Assembly (NCBI GenBank): GCA_026874595.1
Contig: CM049317.1
Coordinates: 37,170,401 to 37,234,400 of the forward strand
From: Sipunculus nudus
Lineage: Eukaryota > Annelida > Sipuncula > Golfingiida > Sipunculidae
DNA length: 64,000 nucleotides
Direction: 5' to 3'
Positions 35,056 through 45,571 of this stretch are shown piece by piece (the first letter of the stretch is position 1; each line of letters opens with the position of its first letter). The position numbers and the translations under genes were made by a program. Under the pieces are notes generated by a model. It did not search any database, was not told the origin of the DNA, and was given only the letters and a program-made list of their open reading frames with translations.

Positions 35056-35814
35056 AAATAAACAGGCCAATAATTTAATCTCATATAGCTGCTTCCCAGC
35101 TGAATAAGATCTTACCCGACGGAGTAATGATCAATCCGCTACCCGGGTATCGGGCACAACAGTAAAACTCATCCACGTAATCACCAAGCTTAACTTAATA
35201 TCAAGCCTGGGAGGCCATGAATATGAATGCTACCTTCGATTGTTTTCTTTTATATCGAACTTCATTTTACCGCCGCTGTTAATATAACTTGTGATTTCCA
35301 AAAATACGAAAATCAGATCAGTGTAGATTTAAGATAATCTTATGTAAATACAAAACAAAAGTAAACACTATATTTTTGGTACTTTCCCTTTAAATAGATA
35401 GAAGTATTTAAAAAATACATAAATAAGATATACGTTAATATTTGAATGGGTCATAAATCAAACGATTTTCAAAAATAATAATACAGAGTAATCCTTTTTG
35501 TTATATTTCTATGATAATATCATGTAATCCAATACATATTTTATATTTCTTCCAATGTTGATACCTATGTTTATCTAAATGATTAAATTCTTCTGTACTC
35601 TGCTAAGGTATGAATGGTAAGTTTACCTAACATTACTAACATTACTGTTACTTTTTTTACATTGTTGTCACATGTCTATGCATGGTGCATGTATTACCGC
35701 ATATTTTGTATAAACTTTGAGCAGAGCAAATAGGTAAATAGACAAGAATATAAATACAGATTCTTTAGCCAGGTGTAGAGTTCTAGGGGTAGATTGGCCT
35801 GTCAATTAAATCAT
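35056..35814. other. Anonymous AT-rich DNA
   Basis: Nothing supportable seen. Confidence 0.35.
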
Positions 35815-36060
35815 GTGTAATGGGGCAGTTAGGTAATTTGTGCATGGTAAAGAACGATGCTGAAATCTTGCCGTTCTTAGTCACCTATGGTGGTATTGTG
35901 TCTCTCTCTGGGGTTTTACTTAAGGCTAGGGAGTCAATGGCTTTGCTGAGCTCCTATGCGATGCATTATGCATCGAATCCACCATGTCCCACAGAGCTTG
36001 GGTGTGCGTCTGTGCATCTTCAGTGAGCTTGTATTCATGGGAGTTCGATTTTTTATAGTG
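35815..36060 (-). mobile_element. LINE reverse-transcriptase scrap
   Basis: Minus-strand translation gives LTEDAQTHTQALWDMVDSM and, in a neighbouring frame, ELSKAIDSLALSKTPERDTI then PP, a stop, and VTKNGK...TMHKLPN. This is the region preceding RT motif 1 in LINEs (usual form: AIxxLxxGKAPGxDGIPxExxKxGK...LHxL). Only about 80 codons remain and the GKAPG box is altered. It is unrelated in sequence to the two other LINE copies here. Confidence 0.62.
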
Positions 36061-37536
36061 CCCGGTCTTTCTCCTGTTTTCCCCATGAGAAGTCACTGGT
36101 AGTTACTTAATATTCTCTAATCAGCACTCACCTGATCTTTGTGAATATTTGTGAATTTTATGAAACTACCGTGCTGAGTTTTGCAAAACTTCTATTCATG
36201 GCTATTGTTTTATACATATCTTTCACCCAATGCTTTTAGTTTAACATAGAGACAGTACCCTGTTGATACTTTTGTTGGTAACCTTTACACTACGATTTAC
36301 TTCCGCAAATCATTTTTATTTTAATTGTTTAGCATTCTTGGTATACTTCTTTTCGAAGGAAACTTATTGCTGCGTTTATGAATTATAAACATCATTCATG
36401 GTCTAATTTGGCAATGGCGTTAAAATGTCAATTTATTTAAAAATAGATTATCAAAATATTATCGTAAGTAATGTCGTCAGTATTTACAATAGGGTTCCTT
36501 TGGATGGCTTTTTGTCCGTTTGCTCTTATTGTAGCAGCATCCTGCGGAAGTATAAGGATCAGCGAGAGCCTGTGTAAGAACAAGAAAGTAACAGTTGTAG
36601 CTTTCACACAGTTGGTTTCTATATAAATCATGAATTCATAAGATTCTGGCCATAGAGATGTCAAACGAATTGCAAATGCAGAAAAGACTGTCAATTAAAC
36701 GAAAGAACGGCTGAATGAAAAAAAAACTTTTGAAAATGTTTACATTAACACGTATATTTTACTTTTATTTTCTTATACTAGTGGTTACACGTATAATGTT
36801 AGGGACAGAGAGGCAAAGGTGTATAAATCGAAGATACAAGTATTTTTTATGTAAGCTTTGTGCAGTGATTAAATAAAGAAGCTTCTTATCCGATGTACCC
36901 TTAAGGTAACGGTCCAGCTAATTAATAATTAAGCTTAACGTACAATTGATAAATAAAAACTGTGGCACATGTTTTCCGCGTCGCTTCAAAAAGAAAAACA
37001 AGAAATTCGTCTGGTCGTTAAAAAGCTTGTATTTTCTGGGTAAACTCCAATGGAGCAGCAATAACAAAAGTATCCTGATATGCCTAACAGTTCCCCAAGT
37101 TGTCACTAAGGAGGCACTGCTCTTATTTTAATATTGGGAAATAAAGCAGTGACCTGCATGATCATTACACAGTGACGTTTCAATCATATGTTAATATATA
37201 TATGTTAACCCATAACATTTCAACACATCACAGGACTATTACAATGACCACTATTACATAAATTTAAAACACCCCTATTCCTCTGTGGCCTATTGCGATT
37301 CAGGTTTAATCTGCTGGACAAGTCATACTGTACACACGTTTCATTAGGGTAGGAATTTGGTATATATATACAAAGATTGAACAGCTGTCGTGAATATTTG
37401 AAAAATTCATAATTATATACATGCACATATATAAATGATATATGCGCACTAGAATCATATATGATTGCTAGCTGTCATCTGTTATATATTTCTTATATGT
37501 ATCTTTCATCATTTATACATATAGATATATATTTTG

Positions 37537-37540
<4 letters not shown>
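36061..37540. other. Anonymous AT-rich DNA
   Basis: No supportable gene, repeat or RNA. Confidence 0.35.

Positions 37541-37589
<49 letters not shown>
37541..37589. repeat. (AT)n tract bordering the Penelope-like element
   Basis: (TA)n of about 49 bp immediately beyond the ribozyme-bearing end of the element. It may be the insertion target. Confidence 0.95.
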
Positions 37590-37592
<3 letters not shown>

Positions 37593-37615
37593 TCTGGAGA
37601 AAAACAACACTGTTA

Positions 37616-37663
37616 ATTCACAACTGTCGGTTTCACGGGGTGCGACCCGATCATCAGGTGAAT
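37616..37663 (-). ncRNA. Minimal hammerhead ribozyme of the PLE terminal repeat
   Basis: On the minus strand: ATTCAC (stem I, 5' side), CTGATGA (conserved core), TCGGG...CCCCGT (stem II, with CGGG pairing to CCCG), GAAAC (core), CGACA loop, GTT, then GTGAAT (stem I, 3' side, perfect complement of ATTCAC). All core nucleotides are present, and cleavage would follow GTT (an NUH triplet). Stem III is only two base pairs (A-U, C-G), the hallmark of minimal PLE-type hammerheads. One oddity: the stem II closing pair next to the core is U-U where G-C is usual, which could lower activity. Likely role: self-processing of the element transcript. Confidence 0.82.
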
Positions 37664-38160
37664 AAGGTTAGAATGAAGCTAACGGGTGTGTTTGAAAAAA
37701 CCGAGACTTTACGAGATTATGAGATTATGCTTTGTGCGATTCGGGTCGGGGGGGGGGGGGGGGGCATGTGAAAGACTGACACTGATCTTATTGTCCTCGG
37801 GTGCACAAAAGATTGGTCGGGGTACGCGTGCGATACTGGAACATAACAGGGCAGGGCAAAGAGGTTATTTATAGTTGCAAATTTTATATATAATACAAAG
37901 ATAATTACCAGGAAGCTAAATAGCATATTGAACTGATTTCTAATAGGGTCTTGGAAGCAGTGAAGATATCAGTAGTATACATATGATAAAAATACACATA
38001 TATTATGAAAAAACACAATATACAAGGCAAATATACAATATAAAATATAAAAGGCAAATATACTATACTATACTCATACCAAATGCAATCCACTCGGTGA
38101 ACTCACCATGATGTAGTGGTAGCCCATGTCCCTCATCCCTGCAAAGCAGTGAGAGAACAA

Positions 38161-38550
38161 CTACCTGAACAGGTAAGGGGGGGGGGGGGGGGGGGGCGTT
38201 GCTATAAGTAGCCTTTCAGACAAGCAGAGATCACACTTCCTAGTCCCACAGAAGTAAGGTGCTGCCTTTGCAGATATTTCCCAGGAGAGCTTGTAATTGA
38301 TATTGTTGTCTTTTAGTGACCAAATGTGTTTAGACAGTTCAGTATTTTTAGCGTGGGATCTGTTCCGAAAGGATTGCTTGTGGTTATTGTATCTTGTCTT
38401 GAAATCATCTTCAGTACACCCTATGTAGTGTTTCACGTCATTGTCTGTTCTAACTGTTGCCTTATAGACAACGCATTTCAGCTGACATTGACCATTCATA
38501 GGACAATCGTCTTTTTTACGGCAGTTACATTGTTTGTGAGGTACATTCAC
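38161..38550 (-). pseudogene. PLE GIY-YIG endonuclease domain
   Basis: It starts MNVPHKQCNCRKKDDCPMNG, a Cys-rich linker (CxC...CPMNGQC) typical of PLEs. VVYKATVRTDNDVKHYIGCT (GIY-like strand and YIG), FKTRYNNHKQSFRN (the conserved Arg) and TELSKHIWSLKD follow, and it ends CDLCLSERLLIATP, running into a poly-Pro stretch made by a poly-G run (38177-38196). The endonuclease nicks target DNA for target-primed reverse transcription. The frame is the same as that of the RT part, separated from it by one TGA at about 38566. Confidence 0.88.
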
Positions 38551-38565
38551 AGATTTGTCAGTATT

Positions 38566-39096
38566 TCAAACCTTCATATTATGTTTGCTGATCAGGTTTG
38601 GCATGTTGGGTAGACAGCTATAGCTAATTTTCAAATTGTTCCGGTTGAATAACCTGTGGTACCTGTGATGTTGAGGGAAGTGTTTTTCAACTAGTTTCAT
38701 GAATTGTCTGCCAATGTTGGTTTTTACATGACGGCTGCAGTGTGGATTAAACCATATTATTTTCCTTTTCCTGTTTCTTTTGCTTTTCACTGTGGGTTCA
38801 ACATATTTTAAGCTTTCTGAGAATCCGCTTTTCGCTAAAGCTTTGTCATACATGGGTTTGGCTTTCATAAATAGCTCTTTAATGCAGGAGTTGTCAGATA
38901 CACGATTGCTGATCACCATAGGTATCTGCCTAATGATAGCTTGGGGGTGATTTGATTGGGCGTGGATATAGAGAGGGCCATTGCTCGGTTTTCTGTAAGG
39001 GTAGAAGATGTCATTTTGGAGGTCAAATGTTACGTCTAAGAAATCTGTGCAGGTCAGGTTAGTTTCAATGGTTATCTTTAACGATTATGGATTAGT
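38566..39096 (-). pseudogene. PLE reverse transcriptase C-terminal part
   Basis: One open frame reads SLKITIETNLTCTDFLDVTF, DLQNDIFYPYRKPSNGPLYI, HAQSNHPQAIIRQIPMVISN, RVSDNSCIKELF, YDKALAKSGFSESLKYVEPT, KRKIIWFNPHCSRHVKTNIG, RQFMKLVEKHFPQHHRYHRL, FNRNNLKISYSCLPNM. These are signature blocks of PLE/Neptune-like RTs (FLDVTF, YRKP, SNHP, IWFNP, TNIG, KHFP, KISYSC). An in-frame TAA lies just upstream and no palm sequence is found beyond it, so the copy is 5'-truncated. Confidence 0.9.
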
Positions 39097-39421
39097 GGTA
39101 TGGCCAAAGGCGTATACAGGAAATTGAAGCAGGTAACATTGTATATATATTATAGCTCACCATATCCTGTCAATAAAGTTAACGGAAAATAGAACTGATT
39201 GTGTTCTCGTTTAACTCTGCATTTAGTATGTACTAACTGCTCAAATGGATATCTATTTGACCATCTCAACCCGATCTTTATACAATTAAGTATACATTAT
39301 TGAGTAAAATGCATGGCAATAAATAAAAAAAAACGGTATAACATACTTCAGTTGAAAAAGTATTCCCACTAGCTGCAGTCACCCCAAGATTTAATAATAA
39401 TGTTAATAATAAAATACTCAC
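39097..39421. other. Spacer next to PLE; possible intron start
   Basis: If the exon at 39422-39577 is real, this would be the 5' part of its downstream intron. No other feature. Confidence 0.3.
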
Positions 39422-39577
39422 TTTGGAGATCTCGGAGAAACTGCGTAATGCATGTTCAGGTTTTGGTGAGCCATAATAGTCATCTGGAATGTAATGTAGT
39501 AAGAATATATTTTTGTTAATTTTACTGGTTATGAGAAAAGCTTCATGAACAAGTTGAATTTGAATTGTCTGCGCCAT
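39422..39577 (-). CDS. Candidate exon, unknown protein
   Basis: A 52-codon minus-strand segment from ATG 39577 to a near-perfect splice donor (TCCAAA then GTGAGT, 39421-39416). It reads MAQTIQIQLVHEAFLITSKI, NKNIFLLHYIPDDYYGSPKP, EHALRSFSEISK. The residue mix is protein-like and the frame stays open for another ~23 codons upstream, so the ATG may not be the true start. No acceptor with a good pyrimidine tract is seen upstream. No family recognised. A first coding exon is one reading; chance cannot be excluded. Confidence 0.33.
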
Positions 39578-40049
39578 AACCTTTGTTGTAATTATATACA
39601 AAATAATACTCTTCGTAGCTGATTGAATGGTTTTTTTATTAAACATTCAGGGAGATGACACAATGCTATGCAGTGAACGTGCTTATGTTATACTCAAGGG
39701 GCAGATAGAAATCGGTTGGGCATAAAGACGACGATCGGGAATACAAAACCCGGACCACGAGCTACATGAACAACAAATACCACGCTTTCCTGCCTAAACA
39801 AAGACGTACTTTAATTAAATTTTCCTTATTTTTCAAGACAACCTATGTCGATTCTTGGGCTTTTTAGCTTGTGGCTTGGAATGTGCTACAATAAAGCAAT
39901 TACTGAATATGATTCGTATTGTACCCTTTTAGGTAGCCAGGCGGACCTTTGATACATTTGCCTGTTAATTTCTGATTCCTGTAGGGCAGGCCCGTGTTTG
40001 TTGTGCTCAGGGGTGATCCATGTGTCTATTAGGCAAGCCCAGTCCGTTG

Positions 40050-40840
40050 CAATGGGAAACAGGCGAGCCGGGCCTGCCCGCGAGTTGGGGTCTATAGGGT
40101 AAAACACAGCGTTCGTGCTAATCTGTAATTTTCTGGTCTGTTTGCGCTCTATTAGCGCGTGGGTGTTGTTGTGTTCTTTGTATTGTTCGTTTTTAGGCTT
40201 TGGGATAAGAAGCTAAAAATTAGGAGTTGTGGTTAGAGCCAACGAGGGAGACAGCGAAAAAAAAATCCATTGGACACTGAAGAGTGTGGGTCAGTTTGTG
40301 GGTCAGTTTCCGATAATTGCAAAATTTATAGATCTTCTTCGAAATTTGTGACGGAGTTTATACAGTCTTCAGTTTGCCTTTGGGATAATTACCAGAACTT
40401 TACTTTTGGATTACAACCGGTTGATTTCTGGATTGTAATTGGACTATTATTCCCTGAGAGGATTTACGTAAACTTTTCGTATGGATTATTTGTAATAAAG
40501 GACTTGTTTAGTTGTGACAGTGGCGGTACCCAGAAAAGCCTTGGATCCGGACACTCTGGTACTGTACACTTTATTTTTTTTTTTTACTGTGTAATTGTAT
40601 TGATTTACTGTTATACTGTTGTTATACTGTGTAAATATATTGATTTAGTGTATTGTAATGTTAAGGTTGTTTTAAGAATAAATTTTAATTATTTGTTAAC
40701 AAGAACCACTGATTTCTTTATTCATTGCCCTACACATTTCACGCTGCCTTGTGTTACAGATTCTGATTTTTATTTATCTCCGTATCAAAATTTATGCTGG
40801 TCACGACAACGTGATCTGCTGTTATTAGTTTCCGTATCAT
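40050..40840 (+). repeat. LTR plus leader fragment related to the inner LTR at 20.8-21.4 kb
   Basis: The plus strand here parallels the minus strand of 21330-20710: AGAGCCAACGAGGGAGACAG, GTGTGGGTCAGTTTGTG, AGATCTTCTTC, GGGATAATTACCAGAACTTT, TGTGACAGTGGCGGTACC, TACTGTGTAATTGTATTG, GTTTTAAGAATAAATTT, CATTTCACGCTGCCTTGTG and TTACA at 40754-40758. Similarity continues about 80 bp into the leader (GATCTGCTGTTATTAG). It is thus a 3'-truncated element end, not a solo LTR. The 191-codon frame across it is an LTR by-product. The left edge is uncertain because similarity fades before 40100. Confidence 0.75.
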
Positions 40841-43800
40841 CTTAAATTAAAAAATTATTATTGGGGCCTAGGGATCCCTGATTAGAAATGGTATGTAATA
40901 GCTTAGCCTTGAAATGATGATATATAGCCTCAGTATCCACCAGTGCACACCAGTGGACTTTAAATATGATCTGGTGACTAGTTAGAAGACAACATAGTAG
41001 TTTTATGCCCGTCTAAGCTGAGCTGTCATATATAGTAGATAATTTACTCATGGAATGACTGTCATTACGCGGAATTTAAACTTCCCAAGTAATGATTGTC
41101 TGCACTAAAACCTTTGTTGTAATGATAGAACAATTGTACCCGAGCGTCATTCAGGGGATGGCCTCTACGTATGATATACTTGTTTTCTTCGTGCGTGAAG
41201 GATGGGAATTAAGTCTGTATTTAAGTCTGAGGATGTTTTCAATCAGACAGTCACCATCATTAGTCCCATGTGGTACCTTTGTCCAAACATTACCCGACTA
41301 TATGGTATCTTAACGATTTTTATAAATCCGTTATATAAACAATTTCTGAACATAAAGCCTCCCAGTTGCTTAAGGCACTGTGTTGGATATATATGTACAT
41401 GGACGTTTATGTATATTTCTTGCAGAAGTTGATATTGAACTCAACTGCACGGCACTTAAAGGCACTCTTTAACAACATACCATTAACTAGAAAATATATA
41501 GGCTTCTTCATTGGAATCTTTATACCTCTGTGATTTATATTGGTATAATCCCATTTCTTTTAAGTGATATGCGCAACATACGAATTTGTTTAATGAATCT
41601 TACATTTGAATATATTTCAGAAAACGTAACTCACATCAAGGGTGTCTGTCAGTTATGTGTTACCAGACTATATTATTCAACAAAATACATTGGCAATAAT
41701 TGAAAATCACACAGCATATTAGTTTTACTAACTGGCAGTATGATTAATATGATAGGCTAAATTAAATGTTATAAGGTATTTTTTTCATGGAAGTAATTCC
41801 GACGGTAATACTCAGGCAAATAAATCATAAGTGACACGTGAGCAATCCAGGTGCTGATATGGAGTTAGGTGTTACGTTTTCCTGAAAGATATACCTAAGG
41901 GTTACAGTTCCATCATATTAAAAGGAGTGGAACGCGAGCATATTGATATAATTTAACCGTTGAACCAAAAGCAATAGCTACTTTTGTTCACATATGATCA
42001 TAACTTAACTGATTATATGCGCATATCATCATGTAGTACTTCAGTATTCGGCAGTTCAATTAATATAATTTATTTCGCTTACAAGAAACGAGCAAAAAGT
42101 ACAAGCATTCTGGTCCTGATATCTCGTATACTTAAATAATGCCAACATCGACTTTTTAAATTTTTTTTATGAAAATGTACGTTTAAGATATATAATCATA
42201 GTCAAGTGATATAACGAGAATTCATCGTCTATATTTTTACCAGGCAAGTGCCTATTATTCCCTAAGAAAGCTTCCTATTTTCTTACAACTCAAAGTACTA
42301 TTATCAAATTATGACCGGAAATTTAACACGTTGTTACAGATTTTACAATAACGCTATGCGAATAATTTATTATACCCATCAGCCCAACGGCATTATTGAA
42401 GTGTTGCTGTGCTATGCGTCATTGAATTTGTGCCTCTTGATTATTTTTCTTCTGGAGTTAAACCCTTCACACATGTTGATTACTTCTGATTTAATATGTT
42501 TCTACATTTTTATAACAAAGCTTTATAATATTAATTACATTTTAATCTAAAAAATATATAATCAACCAGCATTCATAAAGAAAACTTTCTTATCATGAAT
42601 ATCATGATATATTGTCAGAAGCAAAGGAGACGAACCTGACGTAATTTCTGTATAAGCCCTTGCAAGCCAAAAGCGTACTACAAACCCATTGCACTTTGTC
42701 TCGTAGTTTCCGGCATTATCATGAATATTTGTCAAATAAACATATGATGCGTATGATACAATAACGGGATGTCATCTGCATTGGTTTCTTTCAATTATAT
42801 GTGCATAGGCTATTTCATATTGCACTGATTTGTTAATAGCGTCTATAACCGCTGTTTTCTGTAAATAGAAGTTTTCATGAACTTGTATTATGACAGACAC
42901 TGGCAGGCATTCCTGAGCATCAGAAAAGATATACATTATACGTTGGAAGGTATTTTTCTACCTGGAAAGTAATAATAACCCTATAATTCGGAGAGTGTCA
43001 CTTCTCTGATAGTTCTGTGGGACTTCTGAATATGTCTACAAAAGAAACTGTCAGCTGTTTCCCTCCCTGATACCAAAATATTTTCTTTTTTTTATATTTT
43101 TTGAAAATTTGTTGTCATGGCAAACGTTACGCTTATGTAAGTCTATATTGTGCATGTCACATTCGGTGTTCAGCTTTCAGTACTAAAAGGTTTATTTTAT
43201 TTTATTTTACATAGCCATAAGATTCAGCCCTTCCACCAACCCATTATTATATTTCAGAAATATTTAATATTTACCTTGGCACTGAATGAAGAAATAATGC
43301 TTATAATATATTAATCATAATTTTATATATCACGTCATATGGTACCTAGGGGATTCATCAATTTATAGTCAAATTCATTTGATATATTCATCAAAATGAA
43401 AAAAAAAGAAACATCACCCAGTCAAGTAAGACTGCCTAGCCCGACCAGACTGAGCGTATTCTGTTTGGGGCTATACTATTACATGTGGCAACGATTAAAG
43501 GGATTAGAAGAGGAAATACTGTTATTACTAATGTAATATTATTTGCCATGGTTATGTTGTGAAAAGCGACGGAGTGAATCCTGATGTATTCGCGTAAGAT
43601 TAGCTGCAATATATCAGATAACACTCTTCATCAAACCATCATACACGCCATACAACAGTTTACATCGATCAGATATTGGGGTTGCATCCAAACATTTCCT
43701 CAACTATGCCTTAATGCTTTCGATCAGTTTCGGAAATCTGCCTTTACTTATAACAGCTTCAGTCAGTATATTTTGACATTATAACATTTGACAATACAGT

Positions 43801-44080
43801 TCTCTTCTGAACAATTAAGAGACAAAAATCAAATGTCGGAAAACATGCATTTTAATTATTATTGAATTACTTACTTATATACGGTTACTTAAGATCTCCC
43901 TGTAAATAATTTAATTTAGATTGGGTACGAGTATGAGATAAAAACCTTAACTGTGTGTGTCGGCGATTAGTGAATAACAGAGCGAGGGTGGCCTACTATT
44001 CTATCCTTAAAGATGTTGGTGTTAAATAGTTGGAGTAAAAGTGAATAATGAAGCAATCTTTCGCTCTCTCTGTCTGTTTC
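40841..44080. other. Anonymous AT-rich DNA
   Basis: No supportable gene. About 41237-41300 shares a ~60-bp dispersed motif with 13771-13830. A good acceptor (TATTTCTTGCAG, ending about 41426) precedes a short open frame, but nothing identifies it. Confidence 0.35.
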
Positions 44081-44084
44081 TCTC

Positions 44085-44086
<2 letters not shown>

Positions 44087-44169
<83 letters not shown>
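44087..44169. repeat. (CT)n(AT)n compound microsatellite
   Basis: About 40 bp of (CT)n pass directly into about 44 bp of (AT)n. Confidence 0.95.
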
Positions 44170-44173
<4 letters not shown>

Positions 44174-44217
44174 ATATAATGCGTGTAGCCGTCTTTGTTT
44201 CCCAGTGTATATATAAT

Positions 44218-44292
44218 AGGATGAAGACGCCTAAGTGTTGACTAACTGTTTATTTCATTCACAGTTAGTCAACACTAAGGCGGCTTCATCCT
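44218..44292. repeat. Near-perfect 32-bp hairpin between AT tracts
   Basis: The arm AGGATGAAGACGCCTAAGTG continuing TTGACTAACTGT (44218-44249) is repeated in inverse at 44261-44292 with only one or two differences, around an 11-nt loop (TTATTTCATTC). The pairing extends weakly into the flanking TATATAA. It is probably a fold-back element or palindromic amplification product; a structured transcript is possible but unsupported. Confidence 0.85.
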
Positions 44293-44294
44293 GT

Positions 44295-44309
44295 TATATA
44301 TATATAAAA

Positions 44310-44347
<38 letters not shown>

Positions 44348-44402
44348 ATATTTATATATACATATATATACATATATATACATATATATTATATATATAT
44401 AG
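44295..44402. repeat. Interrupted (AT)n
   Basis: About 108 bp of (TA)n with TTTA and CATA interruptions, on the other side of the hairpin. Confidence 0.95.
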
Positions 44403-45363
44403 GTAAATATATATGAAGCCGACTGGATGTTCATTGGAACCGCAATAGGGTGTCACCGTGTGCTATTGTTTGTGCCAACCTGTTACAGAGTCATTCAGAA
44501 TTCATTTTTATAGTCATCCAAGGAAACTGTTTTGCAATTATTATGTATTAACTATATACTTTTGTTTTGTATTTTGCACCATGAATATAATGCCACTTTT
44601 TTTTTTTAAAGAACACCGCTAAAACTAAATTAAAAACACCTTTAAATTCTTGTTTGTCCTTTTTTTCTGAAAGTTTGTACCTGATATATGTGTTACTGTC
44701 CGCTGGACAGATTTGCCGACTAAATGTCCTCAACAAAAGATATATAATATAAATAATATATATATAAGGGAAAGAACAAAAAAGGAGAAACAAAGGCAGA
44801 GCATCATTGGGAAACAATTACTGGATGATAATGACATTTGAGTCAAACGTTTTACTATTTGCACAAGCATAGACTAAAACTGCTAACGCTAAATATATGT
44901 GTGGGAGGTGACTATCTGATTATATATAACATTTATAAAAAAGGAAATCCTCCTTCAATATACAGTATAAATAGATGTACCTACCAAAATGTGACTGATT
45001 TATCCTTAATTTTTCCTACATTTTAGCACAATGAATTGTACTGGAAAATACATACACCTAAAACAAACTAGACTTAACTAAGCATACATATTTGCTGTGG
45101 TTACTCTGGATAATAACAACTATATCAAATAATTAGAGGACAATAACATTGATATTCAACGATTTACGTTATTGAAATCATATGATTAGAACCTGTGCCA
45201 CAATCTTGTTTGTGTAGATGTGGCCCTTTGGATGAGACGGACAAAAAGCAGTGGAAGAACAGATTGAGCTCATCTTGTTCACTCCTCATTTTCAGATGAT
45301 TTTCTCAGTAGTGCTGTTTTTCACATCGAACGTTAACTCTGCCTTTTTTCTCTCTTCAAACAG
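44403..45363. other. AT-rich DNA, possible intron of the following exon
   Basis: No feature seen. The final 40 bp are strongly pyrimidine-rich, leading to the acceptor at 45361-45363. Confidence 0.35.
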
Positions 45364-45489
45364 GGACATCTTACAGACTATGACCAATGGCCTGATCCTG
45401 ATAAATTGGGTTCAGTGTCGACTGCTACAAAACACACCAGCAAGAACAATACACTTAAATCCCCGTTCACAGAGTGCAAATCGTTTTAA
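45364..45489 (+). CDS. Candidate terminal exon, unknown protein
   Basis: An excellent acceptor (CTTTTTTCTCTCTTCAAACAG) opens a 41-codon frame that reads GHLTDYDQWPDPDKLGSVST, ATKHTSKNNTLKSPFTECKS, F, stop. An AATAAA lies 77 nt downstream (45566-45571), as expected for a last exon. A second frame is also open across the same stretch as far as a possible donor (CCCAGG then GTATGT, 45495-45506), so an internal exon in that frame is the alternative. No family recognised. Confidence 0.36.
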   Translation, partial: GHLTDYDQWPDPDKLGSVSTATKHTSKNNTLKSPFTECKSF

Positions 45490-45565
45490 AGATTCCCAGG
45501 GTATGTACACAGAAGAACATACCACATAATTTGTTATTGATTAATTCTGACATATTTGAAGTAAT

Positions 45566-45571
45566 AATAAA
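45566..45571 (+). terminator. AATAAA poly(A) signal candidate
   Basis: It sits within AATAATAAAATAGG, 77 nt past the stop of the exon at 45364-45489. In such AT-rich DNA the hexamer alone means little. Confidence 0.25.

Larger units (their letters stand above)
37590..39096 (-). mobile_element. 5'-truncated Penelope-like element (PLE)
   Basis: Minus-strand order: C-terminal part of the PLE reverse transcriptase (39096-38566), GIY-YIG endonuclease (38550-38161), about 500 bp of 3' untranslated sequence, then a hammerhead ribozyme (37663-37616) at the edge of an (AT)n tract. PLEs are eukaryotic retroelements whose terminal repeats carry hammerhead motifs, so ribozyme and coding part support each other. 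The catalytic RT fingers and palm and the 5' terminal repeat are absent. Poly-G runs at 37748-37764 and 38177-38196 interrupt the element. Confidence 0.87.

Noticed and set aside
40270-40845. A 191-codon plus-strand reading frame, the longest after the THAP exon
   Set aside because: It lies wholly within sequence matching the inner LTR and leader at 20.7-21.3 kb, where the same stretch has a poly(A) signal and no conserved frame.
41427-41531. Open frame after a good acceptor (KLILNSTARHLKALFNNIPL and following)
   Set aside because: Short, and it includes CTTAAAGGCACTCTTTAAC, which looks like interspersed-repeat sequence; not enough to call an exon.
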